Source: Pseudomonas poae
GTDB lineage: Bacteria; Pseudomonadota; Gammaproteobacteria; Pseudomonadales; Pseudomonadaceae
DNA: 64,000 nucleotides
Assembly: GCF_001439785.1 (NCBI RefSeq)
Contig: NZ_JYLI01000007.1
Location: 1 to 64,000 of the forward strand
Direction of reading: 5' to 3'
Shown here: positions 1-9,147 of the stretch, piece by piece
Layout: each line of letters starts with the position of its first letter
Position numbering within the stretch: the first letter of the stretch is position 1
Notes under the pieces: model-generated
The model's input: the letters and a program-made list of their open reading frames with translations, nothing else
Told to the model about the DNA's origin: nothing
Databases searched by the model: none
Translations under genes and position numbers: made by a program

Positions 1-536
1 GGCACGAGGGTCGTATTGCGGTGCAAACCAGTGATACGCGTTGGTGCTCGGACGGCTTTGAGTTCCGCTGTGAGGACGGCGCCAAACTGAGCGTGACCTT
101 CGCCCTGGATTGCTGTGACCGCGAAGCCATCGGCTGGGTCGCGAGTCCGACCGGGTACAGCGGCGATGACATCCGCGACTTGATGCTGGAGAGCGTAGAG
201 AAACGCTTCGGTGATCAACTGCCTGCAACGCCGGTTCAATGGCTAAGCGACAACGGCTCGGCGTACACCGCCGAACAGACACGCCTGTTTGCTCGACAGA
301 TCGGTTTGCAGCCGGTGACCACCCCGGTGCGCAGCCCGCAGAGCAACGGCATGGCCGAGAGCTTCGTGAAGACGATCAAACGTGACTACGTTGCGCACAT
401 GCCCAAGCCGGATCGAGAAACGGCGCTGCGCAACCTGGCAATTGCCTTCGAGCATTACAACGAGCAGCATCCGCACAGCGCCTTGAACTATCGCTCACCG
501 AGGGAGTTCAGGCGCTTGGCAGCAGCATCAATTTGA
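1..536 (+). CDS. IS3-family transposase OrfB, 3' part (partial)
   Basis: DDE transposase (rve integrase core) of the IS3 family, IS2-like branch. The reading frame is open to the left edge, so the N-terminus lies outside the window. The catalytic triad is visible: Asp in WCSDGFE, Asp in SDNGSAY about 60 residues later, and Glu in NGMAESF 35 residues after that, followed by the family-typical [14 protein letters not shown] tail. The element would be cut and pasted by this enzyme together with an OrfA not seen here. It lies at the left border of the accessory island. Activity cannot be judged from the part seen. Confidence 0.9.
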   Translation, partial: HEGRIAVQTSDTRWCSDGFEFRCEDGAKLSVTFALDCCDREAIGWVASPTGYSGDDIRDLMLESVEKRFGDQLPATPVQWLSDNGSAYTAEQTRLFARQIGLQPVTTPVRSPQSNGMAESFVKTIKRDYVAHMPKPDRETALRNLAIAFEHYNEQHPHSALNYRSPREFRRLAAASI

Positions 537-544
537 CGGGGAGT

Positions 545-573
545 TGGTGTCCGGTTTTGTAGGGGCAAGTCCA
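545..573 (+). repeat. Probable right terminal inverted repeat of the IS3-family element
   Basis: Just after the transposase stop, the sequence ends in GGGGCAAGTCCA. Its reverse complement starts TGGACTTGCCCC, the form typical of IS2-like IS3 elements. The left repeat is outside the window, so the match cannot be confirmed here. The 139 bases between this repeat and the next gene hold only a 12-nt palindrome (GTTATGCATAAC, 586-597) of unknown use. Confidence 0.55.
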
Positions 574-712
574 GTGCGCCCTAAGGTTATGCATAACAAG
601 TCTTATACCTATCCAAGCCGTTCTCATATGCTTGCGACTCGGGAAATATGCCAACTGAAAACGCTGGGATCTGTTCGCAATGCGAAGTACGGGATGCCAG
701 ACGGAGGCTACG

Positions 713-1354
713 TTGATTCAAGCTTTTATGGTTGATGTGGATGGTGTCGTCGTTGATGGTCGCCCCTCCGACGGTGAGGGCTGGGCTTCATCTCTTGAGG
801 AAGATCTCGGGCTAGCAAGCTCAGATCTCCATAAGGCGCTCTTCGAGCCTTACTGGGATGCCATAGTTACAGGCAAGTTATGCCTAGAGGAGAGGCTTGA
901 GTCAGTGCTGGCAGACATTGCTCCGAAACTTTCTCGGCATAGATTATTGAGTTATTGGTTTGAAAACGATGCTCGGCTCAACCTTGGGTTGCTGTCGGAT
1001 CTGGCCCGTCATCGTCGTCGTGGTGTGAAAGTATTTCTCGCGTCCAATCAAGAACACCTACGCGCAAATTTTTTAATGAAATCGCTTGGTCTGGAGCACT
1101 ACTGCGATGGCATCTTTTACTCGGCGGCGCTGTCTTGCCGAAAGCCAAGCCTTGATTTTTATAAAAAAATTACCGAACTGTCCGGATTTCTACCGGAAGA
1201 GTTACTCTTGATAGATGATACTCAAGCTAATGTTCAAGCCGCACGTGAGTCAGGGTGGAACGCTATTTATTGGACGAAGTCTAGCGACCTTGAAGCGCAG
1301 ATTAGTGATCTACAAGTAATAGGCAAAGACACACAATGCCCCTCCACGGTATAG
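713..1354 (+). CDS. HAD-superfamily hydrolase
   Basis: Haloacid-dehalogenase-type phosphatase of 213 residues, cytosolic, substrate unknown. Motif I is DVDGV at residues 8-12 (nucleophile Asp8, acid/base Asp10), motif II is the Ser of FLASNQ, motif III the Lys of CRKPS, and motif IV the Asp pair of LLIDDTQAN; a helical cap lies between I and II. I chose the TTG start at 713: GGAGG lies 6 nt upstream, and the resulting N-terminus, IQAFMVDVDG, is the usual HAD opening. An ATG at 680 would add 11 residues with no similarity to the family. It is isolated between two insertion sequences, so nothing around it suggests a pathway. The family is certain, the substrate is not. Confidence 0.8.
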   Translation: MIQAFMVDVDGVVVDGRPSDGEGWASSLEEDLGLASSDLHKALFEPYWDAIVTGKLCLEERLESVLADIAPKLSRHRLLSYWFENDARLNLGLLSDLARHRRRGVKVFLASNQEHLRANFLMKSLGLEHYCDGIFYSAALSCRKPSLDFYKKITELSGFLPEELLLIDDTQANVQAARESGWNAIYWTKSSDLEAQISDLQVIGKDTQCPSTV

Positions 1355-1377
1355 CGTGTTGAATAGAGACTGCTCTT

Positions 1378-1401
1378 AGCTACCTTGCTGTCGGGTAGCT
1401 A
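1378..1401. terminator. Hairpin between the HAD gene and tnpC
   Basis: TAGCTACC and GGTAGCTA form a stem around a short loop. It sits between two convergently read genes (HAD on +, IS66 tnpC on -) and could act as a bidirectional terminator. There is no strong T run, so this is a structural call only. Confidence 0.4.
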
Positions 1402-2925
1402 AGCAGGCGCCCAGCTATGTGGTAGCAGTCGCTCGATCTCGCTGGCCCGCTGCGTCGGCAGCTGCGTCAGCACATCCTTGAGATAAGCATACGGATCATG
1501 CCCGTTCATACGTGCCGACTGGATTAGGCTCATGATCGCCGCCGCCCGTTTGCCGCTGCGCAGCGACCCAGCAAACAACCAGTTCGACCGCCCAAGCGCC
1601 CACGGCCGGATCAAGTTCTCGATCTGGTTGTTGTCGATGGGCACAGCACCATCGTCCAGGTAGCGCGTCAGCGCTACCCAGCGTTTAAGGCTGTAATCCA
1701 GGGCCTTGGCCGTAGCAGAGCCCTCGGGCACAAGTTCGCGTTGGGCCAGCATCCACTCATGCAGTTTTTCAGCAATGGGCACCGCCGTCTCCTGGCGTAG
1801 TCGCCAACGGTCTTCATCGCTCATTTCCTTGGCGTGTCGCTCGACTTCGTACAGCCCACCAATCGAGTGAAGCGCCTGCTCCGCCAATTGGCTTTTGTTG
1901 GCTACATGCAAGTCAAAGAACTTACGGCGTGCATGGGCCATGCAGCCGATCTCGGTAATGCCCAGCTCAAAGCTGGCTTTGTAGCCGGCAAAGTCATCAC
2001 AGACCAGCTTGCCGTTCCAGGTGCCCAAGAAATTACGCGCATGTTCGCCAGCACGGCTGGGGCTGAAGTCATAGACCACGGCCTTTAATGCCGAGAACGG
2101 CGTAGTGCTGTAGGCCCAGACATAAGCGCGGTGAGTTTTCCTCTCGCCGGGCGCCAGCATTTGTACCGGCGTTTCATCGGCGTGAACCACGCGCTGAGCC
2201 AGCACCACTTCGCGCAGCGCATCGACCAAGGGCTGGAGCTGCACGCCGGTTTGACCCACCCACTGCGCCAGTGTCGAGCGCGGTATGGCCAGGCCGGCAC
2301 GGCCGAAGATCTTTTCCTGTCGATACAGCGGCAGATGGTCGGCGAACTTCGCCACCATCACATGCGCCAGCAGACCGGCAGTGGGGATGCCCTTGTCGAT
2401 CACCTGCGCCGGTACCGGGGCCTGGATCAGTGTTTCGCACTGCCGGCAGGCCCATTTCCCGCGAACGTGCTGTTCGACGGTAAACACGCCCTGTGTGTAG
2501 TCCAGCTTTTCGCTGACGTCTTCACCGATGCGCTGAAGCTGGCAGCCGCACGCGCACTGGGTGTTGTCCGGCTCGTGATGGATCACAGTGCGTGGGAACT
2601 GCACTGGCAACGGCGCGCGCTTGGGTTGCTGGCGTGGCTCTGTCTGTGCAGGAGCGGGATGAAGAGTTTTTAACTCGGACTCGATGGCTTCGAGGTCGGT
2701 ATTGAGCAGGTCGTCGAGCAAGCTGCCTTGCGCCGGGCTGATCTGCTCGCTGCGCTTGGCGAACTTGTGGCGTTTAAGGATGGCGATCTCGTGAGTGAGC
2801 TGCTCGATGATCGTTTCATCACGATGGATTTTTCGGCTCTGGGTGTCGACCTTGAACATCAACTGCGCAGCGAATGCACGCAGTTGGTCGGGAGTCATTT
2901 GATCGAGATTGGGCGAGGAAGTCAT
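1399..2925 (-). CDS. tnpC: IS66-family transposase TnpC
   Basis: DDE transposase of 508 residues, the usual IS66 size. An N-terminal helical/leucine-zipper part comes first, then a CxC...CxxC zinc-finger-like part (TQCACGCQ and KWACRQCE), then the catalytic core: Asp in VVHADETPV, Asp in LVCDDFAGYK, and Glu in NQIENLIRPW with the family signature GRSNWLFAGS. The C-terminal IS66 extension (MNGHDPYAYLKDVL) is complete. No internal stop is seen, so the protein should be functional, but mobility needs both ends and only one is visible. Confidence 0.95.
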   Translation of the reverse strand: MTSSPNLDQMTPDQLRAFAAQLMFKVDTQSRKIHRDETIIEQLTHEIAILKRHKFAKRSEQISPAQGSLLDDLLNTDLEAIESELKTLHPAPAQTEPRQQPKRAPLPVQFPRTVIHHEPDNTQCACGCQLQRIGEDVSEKLDYTQGVFTVEQHVRGKWACRQCETLIQAPVPAQVIDKGIPTAGLLAHVMVAKFADHLPLYRQEKIFGRAGLAIPRSTLAQWVGQTGVQLQPLVDALREVVLAQRVVHADETPVQMLAPGERKTHRAYVWAYSTTPFSALKAVVYDFSPSRAGEHARNFLGTWNGKLVCDDFAGYKASFELGITEIGCMAHARRKFFDLHVANKSQLAEQALHSIGGLYEVERHAKEMSDEDRWRLRQETAVPIAEKLHEWMLAQRELVPEGSATAKALDYSLKRWVALTRYLDDGAVPIDNNQIENLIRPWALGRSNWLFAGSLRSGKRAAAIMSLIQSARMNGHDPYAYLKDVLTQLPTQRASEIERLLPHSWAPA

Positions 2926-2987
2926 GCCGTGGATTTTACCAAAGCAGATCGCTTGCGGCGGTAGGTCAAGGCGCTAATTACAGCTTC

Positions 2988-3323
2988 TTAAAGCAGTGTG
3001 ATTGCACCGCCTGCTCCAACGCGTTGCCAAGGTAGACCGAGCACCAATGCCTGAAGCTGTTCGGTATCCAACTGCATTTCGCTGCCTTGTCGAAGGCCAG
3101 GCCAATGAAATTTACCTTGGTTCAAGCGCCGTACAGCTAGCCAAACGCCAATGCCGTCATGTACCAGCACTTTCATGCGGGTAGCGCGGCGATTGGCAAA
3201 CAGATAAGCGCAGTGCGGCCTCGCCGCACCGAACACCGCGATCACCCTGGCCAACGCCGTTTCAGTTCCGGCGCGCATATCCATGGGCTCGGTGGCGAGC
3301 CAGATGGCATCGATGCGGATCAT
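2988..3323 (-). CDS. tnpB: IS66 accessory protein TnpB
   Basis: IS66 Orf2-like protein of 111 residues, required with TnpA and TnpC for IS66 transposition; its exact role is unresolved. The start at 3323 (MIRIDAIWLATEPMDMRAG) is the canonical family N-terminus, and the frame continues through VFANRRATRMKVL-like and WPGL segments to a complete end. Its ATG overlaps the tnpA stop as ATGA (3320-3323), so translation is likely coupled. The open frame extends further upstream only inside tnpA. Confidence 0.9.
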   Translation of the reverse strand: MIRIDAIWLATEPMDMRAGTETALARVIAVFGAARPHCAYLFANRRATRMKVLVHDGIGVWLAVRRLNQGKFHWPGLRQGSEMQLDTEQLQALVLGLPWQRVGAGGAITLL

Positions 3324-3652
3324 CGCAACAGGTCTCGCAGAAAGGTCGAGCAGGCAGCGGCGCTTTCTGTTGGCCAGTTCACTTTTACGGTACCGCGTGG
3401 GTGTGGGATTTCGAGGCAGATCATGGACGGAATGATGTCCGATCGTGGCGCTGACGACGGCAAGGCCACGGGGATAAAGGCAGGTTGCAGGATGACAGTT
3501 CTCTGCGATTGCAGCCGAATCCATTTATGGACGAGGTTCGCGTTGAGACTGTGGCTCAGTGCGACGCTGGCAATCGACGCGCCGGGTTGGGCACACTCTT
3601 GAACGATTTGGGCCTTGAAGGATTTGGAGTAGGAACGGCGTTGTGGCTGCAT
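3320..3652 (-). CDS. tnpA: IS66 accessory protein TnpA
   Basis: Small IS66 Orf1 protein with an N-terminal helix-turn-helix (about residues 8-45, SYSKSFKAQIVQE...SLNANLVHKW) that presumably binds the element ends. I chose the start at 3652 (MQPQRRSYSK) because that is where the family similarity begins; an upstream in-frame ATG at 3688 would add 12 unrelated residues. First gene of the IS66 operon, overlapping tnpB by 4 nt. Confidence 0.85.
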   Translation of the reverse strand: MQPQRRSYSKSFKAQIVQECAQPGASIASVALSHSLNANLVHKWIRLQSQRTVILQPAFIPVALPSSAPRSDIIPSMICLEIPHPRGTVKVNWPTESAAACSTFLRDLLR

Positions 3653-3762
3653 GAAATACCCGCTTAGAAGGCTAGAACTGGTGCCCACTTAAATTTAAGT
3701 GCACACCATGTCTTGGCTTTGCGGGGCTGGGTAGATGACTTGGCCGGACGCTTACGTAATGT

Positions 3763-4266
3763 TTAGTCTGCTCCGTTGAGCATCAGCCTGAGGCATTTCA
3801 AAAAAAGGGGGCGATACTCCTCCGGTAGCGGTTCCAAGAGTCGTTGCTCCACCTCCGCATCTCTCGGCAGTACGCGTTCCAAAAGCCGAGCGCCTGCAGG
3901 CGCAAGGTGGAGTTGATACGCGCGTGCATCGCCGTGAGCGCTGGTGCGTGTGATTAGCTGGTTAGCGCAAAGGCGCTTGACCATATCCGCGATAGTGTTG
4001 CGATCCATGAATAGTTGCGAGGCCAGGGCATTCTGGGTCAGGCCGGGGGATTGTGAGATGACAATCAAGGCAGCCTTCTGTCGCGGTGTAATTGATTCAG
4101 CCTTAAAGGCTTCATGAAACATTTCTTCTGCCTTGAAATGTGCCCGCCGCAGGAGATGTGAGGGGATGTCCTGAAGGTGAAATGCATCTACAAGTTGCTG
4201 AACCTCAGAAGTGAGTGGAGCAGAAACTGAATCCTGTGGGGGCGCAATGGAACGGCTTGAGGACAT
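3763..4266 (-). CDS. MarR-family regulator of the amn operon
   Basis: Winged-helix regulator of 167 residues, within the MarR size range. The core runs from about residue 40 to 160: a helix-turn-helix around LTQNALASQLFMDRNTIADMVKRL, then a wing ending in DARAYQLHLAPAG. It is transcribed divergently from the aminophenol operon with 237 bp between starts. A MarR-type repressor (NbzR) controls the equivalent genes in nitrobenzene-degrading Pseudomonas, so repression of the operon, relieved by 2-aminophenol or a ring-cleavage product, is the likely role. Two inverted GTATAC-centred sites flank the facing promoter. The 3' end abuts the IS66 end but is not cut. Family certain, target inferred from position. 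Confidence 0.85.
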   Translation of the reverse strand: MSSSRSIAPPQDSVSAPLTSEVQQLVDAFHLQDIPSHLLRRAHFKAEEMFHEAFKAESITPRQKAALIVISQSPGLTQNALASQLFMDRNTIADMVKRLCANQLITRTSAHGDARAYQLHLAPAGARLLERVLPRDAEVEQRLLEPLPEEYRPLFLKCLRLMLNGAD

Positions 4267-4408
4267 AGACCGGGCCTTCTGTGGTGGTGCCTATGGCGCA
4301 GGCAGCCATTTATGAGGGGAGGCGTACTAATACGCTTTAAGTGGAAGCAGGGTAAGGACCTTCGACCCGTCTTGCAAGGCAGTACCGCCCGAATTGGTTA
4401 TAAAAAAA

Positions 4409-4419
4409 TACGTATACAT
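4409..4419. promoter_or_regulatory. Candidate MarR operator, upstream copy
   Basis: TACGTATACAT, 14 bp upstream of the -35 box. It is the exact reverse complement of the site at 4475-4485, and both carry the palindromic core GTATAC. The pair brackets the operon promoter, the layout expected for a repressor dimer site pair. Confidence 0.55.
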
Positions 4420-4432
4420 ACAAAAAATTGCT

Positions 4433-4461
4433 TTGACAGTTCATTTTTGTAGCAATAGGAT
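4433..4461 (+). promoter_or_regulatory. Sigma-70 promoter of the amn operon
   Basis: TTGACA (4433-4438) and TAGGAT (4456-4461) with a 17-bp spacer, in AT-rich DNA 43 bp ahead of the first start codon. The -35 box is a perfect consensus, and the two GTATAC sites lie 14 bp on either side of the hexamer pair. Confidence 0.7.
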
Positions 4462-4474
4462 CGATCTATATAGG

Positions 4475-4485
4475 ATGTATACGTA
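4475..4485. promoter_or_regulatory. Candidate MarR operator, downstream copy
   Basis: ATGTATACGTA, starting 14 bp after the -10 box, around the expected transcript start. Reverse complement of the 4409-4419 site. Binding here would block promoter clearance. Confidence 0.55.
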
Positions 4486-4503
4486 CATAGAGAGAACAAG
4501 AAA

Positions 4504-4920
4504 ATGTCTATCGCTCACGCTCCTCTTAAAGCACCGTCTTGGTTGCCTGTCCCCGTGGAGTCTCTACCAGCACCGCACTTCAAATACAGCCCGATTGTAC
4601 GTATAGGTTCATTACTTTTCGTTTCTGGCATGGTTGGGCTTGACCGTGAGCAAGGAGGCTTGGTTGCTGGTGGCCTTGAGGTCGAAGCGAGAACGATCTT
4701 CGAGAATCTCAAGAACGCTTGCGTGGAGCTTGAGGTGGGCTTTCACCAGTTGATGCTTGTGCGTGTGTACTGCAGCGACTTTACAAAATTCGGCGAATTC
4801 AATGCTGTGTGGAATGAATATTTTAAAGACCAACCGCCTCCGGCGCGAACGTCTATAGGAGTATCAGCGCTTCCCCTGAGCGCGCTGATTGAAATGGAGT
4901 TCCAATTCGCAATCGATTGA
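4504..4920 (+). CDS. RidA-family protein, first gene of the amn operon
   Basis: RidA/YjgF/UK114-fold protein of 138 residues, a family of imine/enamine deaminases acting as trimers. The family elements are visible: FVSGMVG near residue 40, the carboxylate-binding Arg in PPARTSIGV near residue 115, and the acidic IEMEF strand at the end. It is separate from the amnD deaminase at 9915, so the operon has two RidA proteins. Possible jobs are a second 2-aminomuconate deaminase or removal of reactive enamine intermediates before they cyclise to picolinate; the sequence does not decide. It follows the operon promoter directly and precedes amnB by 36 nt. Confidence 0.8.
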   Translation: MSIAHAPLKAPSWLPVPVESLPAPHFKYSPIVRIGSLLFVSGMVGLDREQGGLVAGGLEVEARTIFENLKNACVELEVGFHQLMLVRVYCSDFTKFGEFNAVWNEYFKDQPPPARTSIGVSALPLSALIEMEFQFAID

Positions 4921-5874
<954 letters not shown>

Positions 5875-5905
5875 CCGTCCCTTTTTTCAATCAGGTATTA
5901 ATTCC

Positions 5906-6721
5906 ATGACTATCGTCTCCGCATTTCTTGTACCCGGTAGCCCTTTGCCTCATTTGCGCCCAGATGTCGATAGCTGGAGGCAGTTCAAAGTCGCGATGGA
6001 AAACGTGGGCGAAAAGCTGCGTGCGTCGAAGCCCGATGTGGTTTTGATTTATTCAACTCAATGGTTTGCAGTGCTGGATGAAATATGGCTGACACGTCAT
6101 CGCAGCTTAGACGTTCATGTCGATGAAAACTGGCATGAGTTCGGAGAGTTGCCTTACGACATTCATACTGATGTCGACCTTGCTAACGCTTGCATTGAAA
6201 GCTGCCGTGCGGCTGGTGTAAACGCCCGAGGTGCTGATTATGAGAGCTTCCCAATTGATACTGGAACAATCGTTGCCTGTAATGCACTCAAGGTCGGTAC
6301 CCCGGAGCTGCCGGTTGTAGTAGCTTCTAACAATCTTTACGACAATCAAGCCGCTACTGAGAAACTCGCTGCTCTTGCAGTCGCCTGTATCTCGGAGAAA
6401 GGTAAGCGAATAGCTGTCATTGGTGTTGGTGGCCTATCCGGAAGTGTTTTCACTACCGCCGTAGACCCCGTTGAAGACCGCGTAGTGAAAAAAGTTGAAG
6501 ATGATTGCAACAAGAAGATCCTCAGTTTGATGGAGTCTGGGAACATCCAAGCTTTGAGAGAAGCACTAAATTCTTACGCCAAAGAGGCCAGGGCGGAAAT
6601 GGGTTTTAAACATTTTCACTGGTTGTTAGGTGCATTAGATGGGCACTTTAAAGGTGCAATAGTTCATCACTACGGTGCTATTTATGGAAGCGGTGCTGCG
6701 GTAGTTGAGTTTTCAATCTGA
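5906..6721 (+). CDS. amnA: 2-aminophenol 1,6-dioxygenase, alpha (non-catalytic) subunit
   Basis: LigB-fold paralogue of AmnB, 271 residues. It pairs with AmnB but cannot bind iron: where AmnB has PHPPH this protein reads PGSPLPH, and where AmnB has HSPHW it reads YSTQW, so both His ligands are gone. That is the known pattern of the alpha subunit, which supports AmnB structurally. The start at 5906 (MTIVSAFLVPG) matches the first strand of the fold; the frame is open further upstream only inside amnB. A 163-nt gap follows before amnC, the longest inside the operon. Confidence 0.92.
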   Translation: MTIVSAFLVPGSPLPHLRPDVDSWRQFKVAMENVGEKLRASKPDVVLIYSTQWFAVLDEIWLTRHRSLDVHVDENWHEFGELPYDIHTDVDLANACIESCRAAGVNARGADYESFPIDTGTIVACNALKVGTPELPVVVASNNLYDNQAATEKLAALAVACISEKGKRIAVIGVGGLSGSVFTTAVDPVEDRVVKKVEDDCNKKILSLMESGNIQALREALNSYAKEARAEMGFKHFHWLLGALDGHFKGAIVHHYGAIYGSGAAVVEFSI

Positions 6722-6884
6722 TCAAGTTATGTCGATTAAATTTGGCGTAGTAATTCTTCGCTAGCTTTTTTGTTCTGATCTCCCCTTACAAGTCGGGATG
6801 ACGGGCTCCTGCGCTTTTTTTTCGGCTCGACCCGTTATACCTGACAGCAAGCAATGATGTATGGGTGGTTTATTGAGGTAGTTT
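6722..6884 (+). other. amnA-amnC intercistronic gap
   Basis: 163 nt without a gene. It contains two T runs (TTTTTTG near 6765 and T8 near 6816) but no convincing stem before either, so I do not call a terminator. A GAGG ribosome site lies just ahead of amnC. Confidence 0.4.
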
Positions 6885-8360
6885 ATGAAGCAATATCGAA
6901 ATTTTGTTGATGGCAAGTGGATCGAGAGTACCAAGACCTTCCACGACGTCACGCCCATCGATGGGTCTGTCGTCGCGGTAGTCCATGAGGCTGACCGTGA
7001 TCTCGTGGACACTGCCGTGAAAGCAGGCCACCAAGCGCTGGAAGGTGAATGGGGGCGCACTACAGCAGCGCAGCGGGTTGATTTGCTCCGCCGTATTGCA
7101 AACGAGATGGAACGCAGGCAGCAAGACTTCCTTGAAGCTGAGATGGCTGATACCGGTAAGCCGCTTTCCATGGCCTCTACCATTGATATCCCCAGGGGAA
7201 TCGCGAATTTCCGCAATTTTGCGGACATTCTTGCAACTGCCCCTGTAGACAGTCATCGGCTGGATCTGCCTGACGGGGCTTATGCGCTCAATTACACTGC
7301 CCGCAAGCCATTGGGCGTAGTAGGTGTTATCTCACCGTGGAATTTGCCCCTACTTTTGCTGACTTGGAAGGTTGCTCCGGCTCTAGCGTGTGGTAACGCG
7401 GTAGTGATTAAGCCTTCTGAGGACACTCCAGGCACTGCAACCCTGCTGGCTGAGGTCATGGAAGCCGTTGGTGTTCCACCAGGAGTCTTCAATTTAGTAC
7501 ACGGTTTTGGGCCAAATTCTGCTGGGGAGTTCATATCCCAGCATCCTGATATCAGTGCGATCACCTTCACTGGTGAGTCTAAAACTGGCAGTACCATCAT
7601 GCGAGCGGCAGCGGAGGGTGTGAAGCCTGTTTCGTTTGAATTGGGTGGTAAAAACGCTGCTGTGATTTTCGCGGACTGCGATTTCGAAAAAATGCTCGAC
7701 GGGATGATGCGAGCCATTTTCCTCAATAGCGGGCAAGTATGTCTCTGTTCTGAGCGTGTTTACGTAGAGCGCCCTATCTTTGATCGGTTTTGCGCTGCAT
7801 TGGCAGAGCGAATCAAGGCATTGAAAGTCGATTGGCCCCACGAGGCTGAAACCCAAATGGGCCCGCTGATTTCCGCTAAACATCGGGACAAGGTGCTCAG
7901 CTACTTCGAGCTAGCACGCCAAGAAGGCGCGACTTTCCTCGCAGGGGGGGGCGTGCCGAGGTTTGGAGACGATCGCGATAACGGCGCCTGGGTTGAGCCG
8001 ACTGTTATCGCAGGTTTGAGTGATGACGCCCGGGTCATTCGGGAGGAAATCTTCGGGCCAATCTGCCATGTCGCGCCATTTGACTCCGAAAGCGAGGTCA
8101 TTCGAAGGGCTAACGACACTCGCTACGGCCTTGCAGCAACGATCTGGACTACGAATTTGAGCCGTGCTCATCGTGTTAGCGAATCGATGCGTGTGGGTAT
8201 CAGTTGGGTCAACACCTGGTTCTTACGTGACCTTCGCACACCTTTTGGTGGCGCAGGCTTGTCCGGTATAGGGCGTGAAGGTGGTATGCATTCCCTCAAT
8301 TTCTACTCCGAGCTGACCAATGTCTGTGTCCGCATCGATAAGGAGAGCCCTGATGTCTGA
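6885..8360 (+). CDS. amnC: 2-aminomuconate 6-semialdehyde dehydrogenase
   Basis: Aldehyde dehydrogenase superfamily protein of 491 residues (hydroxymuconic/aminomuconic semialdehyde subfamily). It oxidises the unstable ring-cleavage product to 2-aminomuconate with NAD+. The catalytic set is intact: Asn153 in PWNLP, Glu252 in FELGGKN, nucleophile Cys286 in NSGQVCLC, and the FGPICHV strand near residue 400. Rapid oxidation competes with spontaneous closure of the semialdehyde to picolinic acid. The end overlaps the start of amnF by 8 nt, so the two are probably translationally coupled. Distinction from a 2-hydroxymuconate semialdehyde dehydrogenase rests on the flanking amn genes. Confidence 0.93.
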   Translation: MKQYRNFVDGKWIESTKTFHDVTPIDGSVVAVVHEADRDLVDTAVKAGHQALEGEWGRTTAAQRVDLLRRIANEMERRQQDFLEAEMADTGKPLSMASTIDIPRGIANFRNFADILATAPVDSHRLDLPDGAYALNYTARKPLGVVGVISPWNLPLLLLTWKVAPALACGNAVVIKPSEDTPGTATLLAEVMEAVGVPPGVFNLVHGFGPNSAGEFISQHPDISAITFTGESKTGSTIMRAAAEGVKPVSFELGGKNAAVIFADCDFEKMLDGMMRAIFLNSGQVCLCSERVYVERPIFDRFCAALAERIKALKVDWPHEAETQMGPLISAKHRDKVLSYFELARQEGATFLAGGGVPRFGDDRDNGAWVEPTVIAGLSDDARVIREEIFGPICHVAPFDSESEVIRRANDTRYGLAATIWTTNLSRAHRVSESMRVGISWVNTWFLRDLRTPFGGAGLSGIGREGGMHSLNFYSELTNVCVRIDKESPDV

Positions 8361-9138
8361 GCAAAACGCGAAACTTGCCGCACTGCTGAATGAAGCCGAA
8401 CTATCCGGGCAGCCCATCGAACCGCTCCGTGGCCATATCGAAGGAGGCGTCGCCCAGGCTTACGCGATTCAGCAAATCAACGTCCAACGTCAATTGGCGG
8501 CAGGGCGCAGGGTAACGGGACGTAAGATCGGCTTGACCTCCGCTGCTGTTCAGAAACAACTTGGTGTCGATCAACCTGATTTTGGCACATTGTTCGATTC
8601 CATGGCGGTCAACGACGGTGAGGAGATTGTCTGGTCTCGTACGTTGCAGCCCAAATGTGAAGCTGAAGTTGCCCTAGTGATCGAGCGTGATTTGGATCAT
8701 GAAAACATCACGCTTATTGACTTGATAGGTGCAACTGCCTATGCACTGCCGGCCATTGAGGTTGTGGGTAGCCGGATCGCCAATTGGGATATCAACATTC
8801 TGGACACTGTCGCAGATAACGCTTCAGCTGGTCTTTATGTGCTCGGGAACACACCCGTGAAGCTAGAAGGTCTTGATTTGCGACTCGCCGGGATGGTTAT
8901 GGAACGCGCAGGACAACAAGTTTCTCTAGGAGTCGGGGCCGCATGCCTTGGGCATCCACTGAACGCCGCTTTGTGGCTCGCGCGCACCTTGGTCAAGCAG
9001 GGCACCCCATTGAAGTCCGGAGATGTTGTGCTCAGCGGAGCGCTCGGCCCGTTGGTGGCAGCAAACCCCGGCGATGTCTTTGAAGCCCGCATCCATGGGC
9101 TTGGCAGTGTTCGCGCTTGCTTTAGTCCGGCCAGTTGA
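8353..9138 (+). CDS. amnF: 2-oxopent-4-enoate hydratase
   Basis: MhpD/DmpE-type hydratase of 261 residues that adds water to 2-oxopent-4-enoate (2-hydroxypenta-2,4-dienoate) to form 4-hydroxy-2-oxovalerate; needs a divalent metal. Fumarylacetoacetase-like C-terminal fold, with the metal-binding region [10 protein letters not shown] near residue 110 and [10 protein letters not shown] near residue 160. I chose the ATG at 8353 because AAGGAG lies 8 nt upstream; an earlier ATG at 8320 falls inside amnC. In the operon the hydratase precedes its homologue, the decarboxylase amnE, and in related pathways the two act as a complex. Confidence 0.9.
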   Translation: MSEQNAKLAALLNEAELSGQPIEPLRGHIEGGVAQAYAIQQINVQRQLAAGRRVTGRKIGLTSAAVQKQLGVDQPDFGTLFDSMAVNDGEEIVWSRTLQPKCEAEVALVIERDLDHENITLIDLIGATAYALPAIEVVGSRIANWDINILDTVADNASAGLYVLGNTPVKLEGLDLRLAGMVMERAGQQVSLGVGAACLGHPLNAALWLARTLVKQGTPLKSGDVVLSGALGPLVAANPGDVFEARIHGLGSVRACFSPAS

Positions 9139-9147
9139 GGAGTCGTT

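Larger units (their letters stand above)
1399..3755 (-). mobile_element. IS66-family insertion sequence (right end not recognisable)
   Basis: Contains the standard tnpA-tnpB-tnpC set in order on the minus strand. The left terminal repeat, read on the minus strand from 3755, starts GTAAGCGTCCGGCCAAGTC, the usual IS66 end. A 16-nt perfect palindrome (CACTTAAATTTAAGTG, 3686-3701) lies between this end and tnpA. I found no matching GTAAGCG end beyond the tnpC stop at 1399, and no 8-bp target duplication, so the tnpC-distal end is lost or diverged. The element abuts the stop codon of the MarR gene and separates it from the HAD gene. Confidence 0.85.

Noticed and set aside
544..735. Open frame overlapping the IS3 end and HAD start
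   Set aside because: It starts inside the terminal repeat, has no ribosome site or protein-like motif, and overlaps the better-supported HAD gene.
2131..2673. Long plus-strand frame inside tnpC
   Set aside because: Opposite-strand shadow of a conserved transposase gene; GC-rich third positions keep the frame open.
6765..6830. Possible terminator between amnA and amnC
   Set aside because: T runs are present but no stable stem precedes them, and the operon continues.
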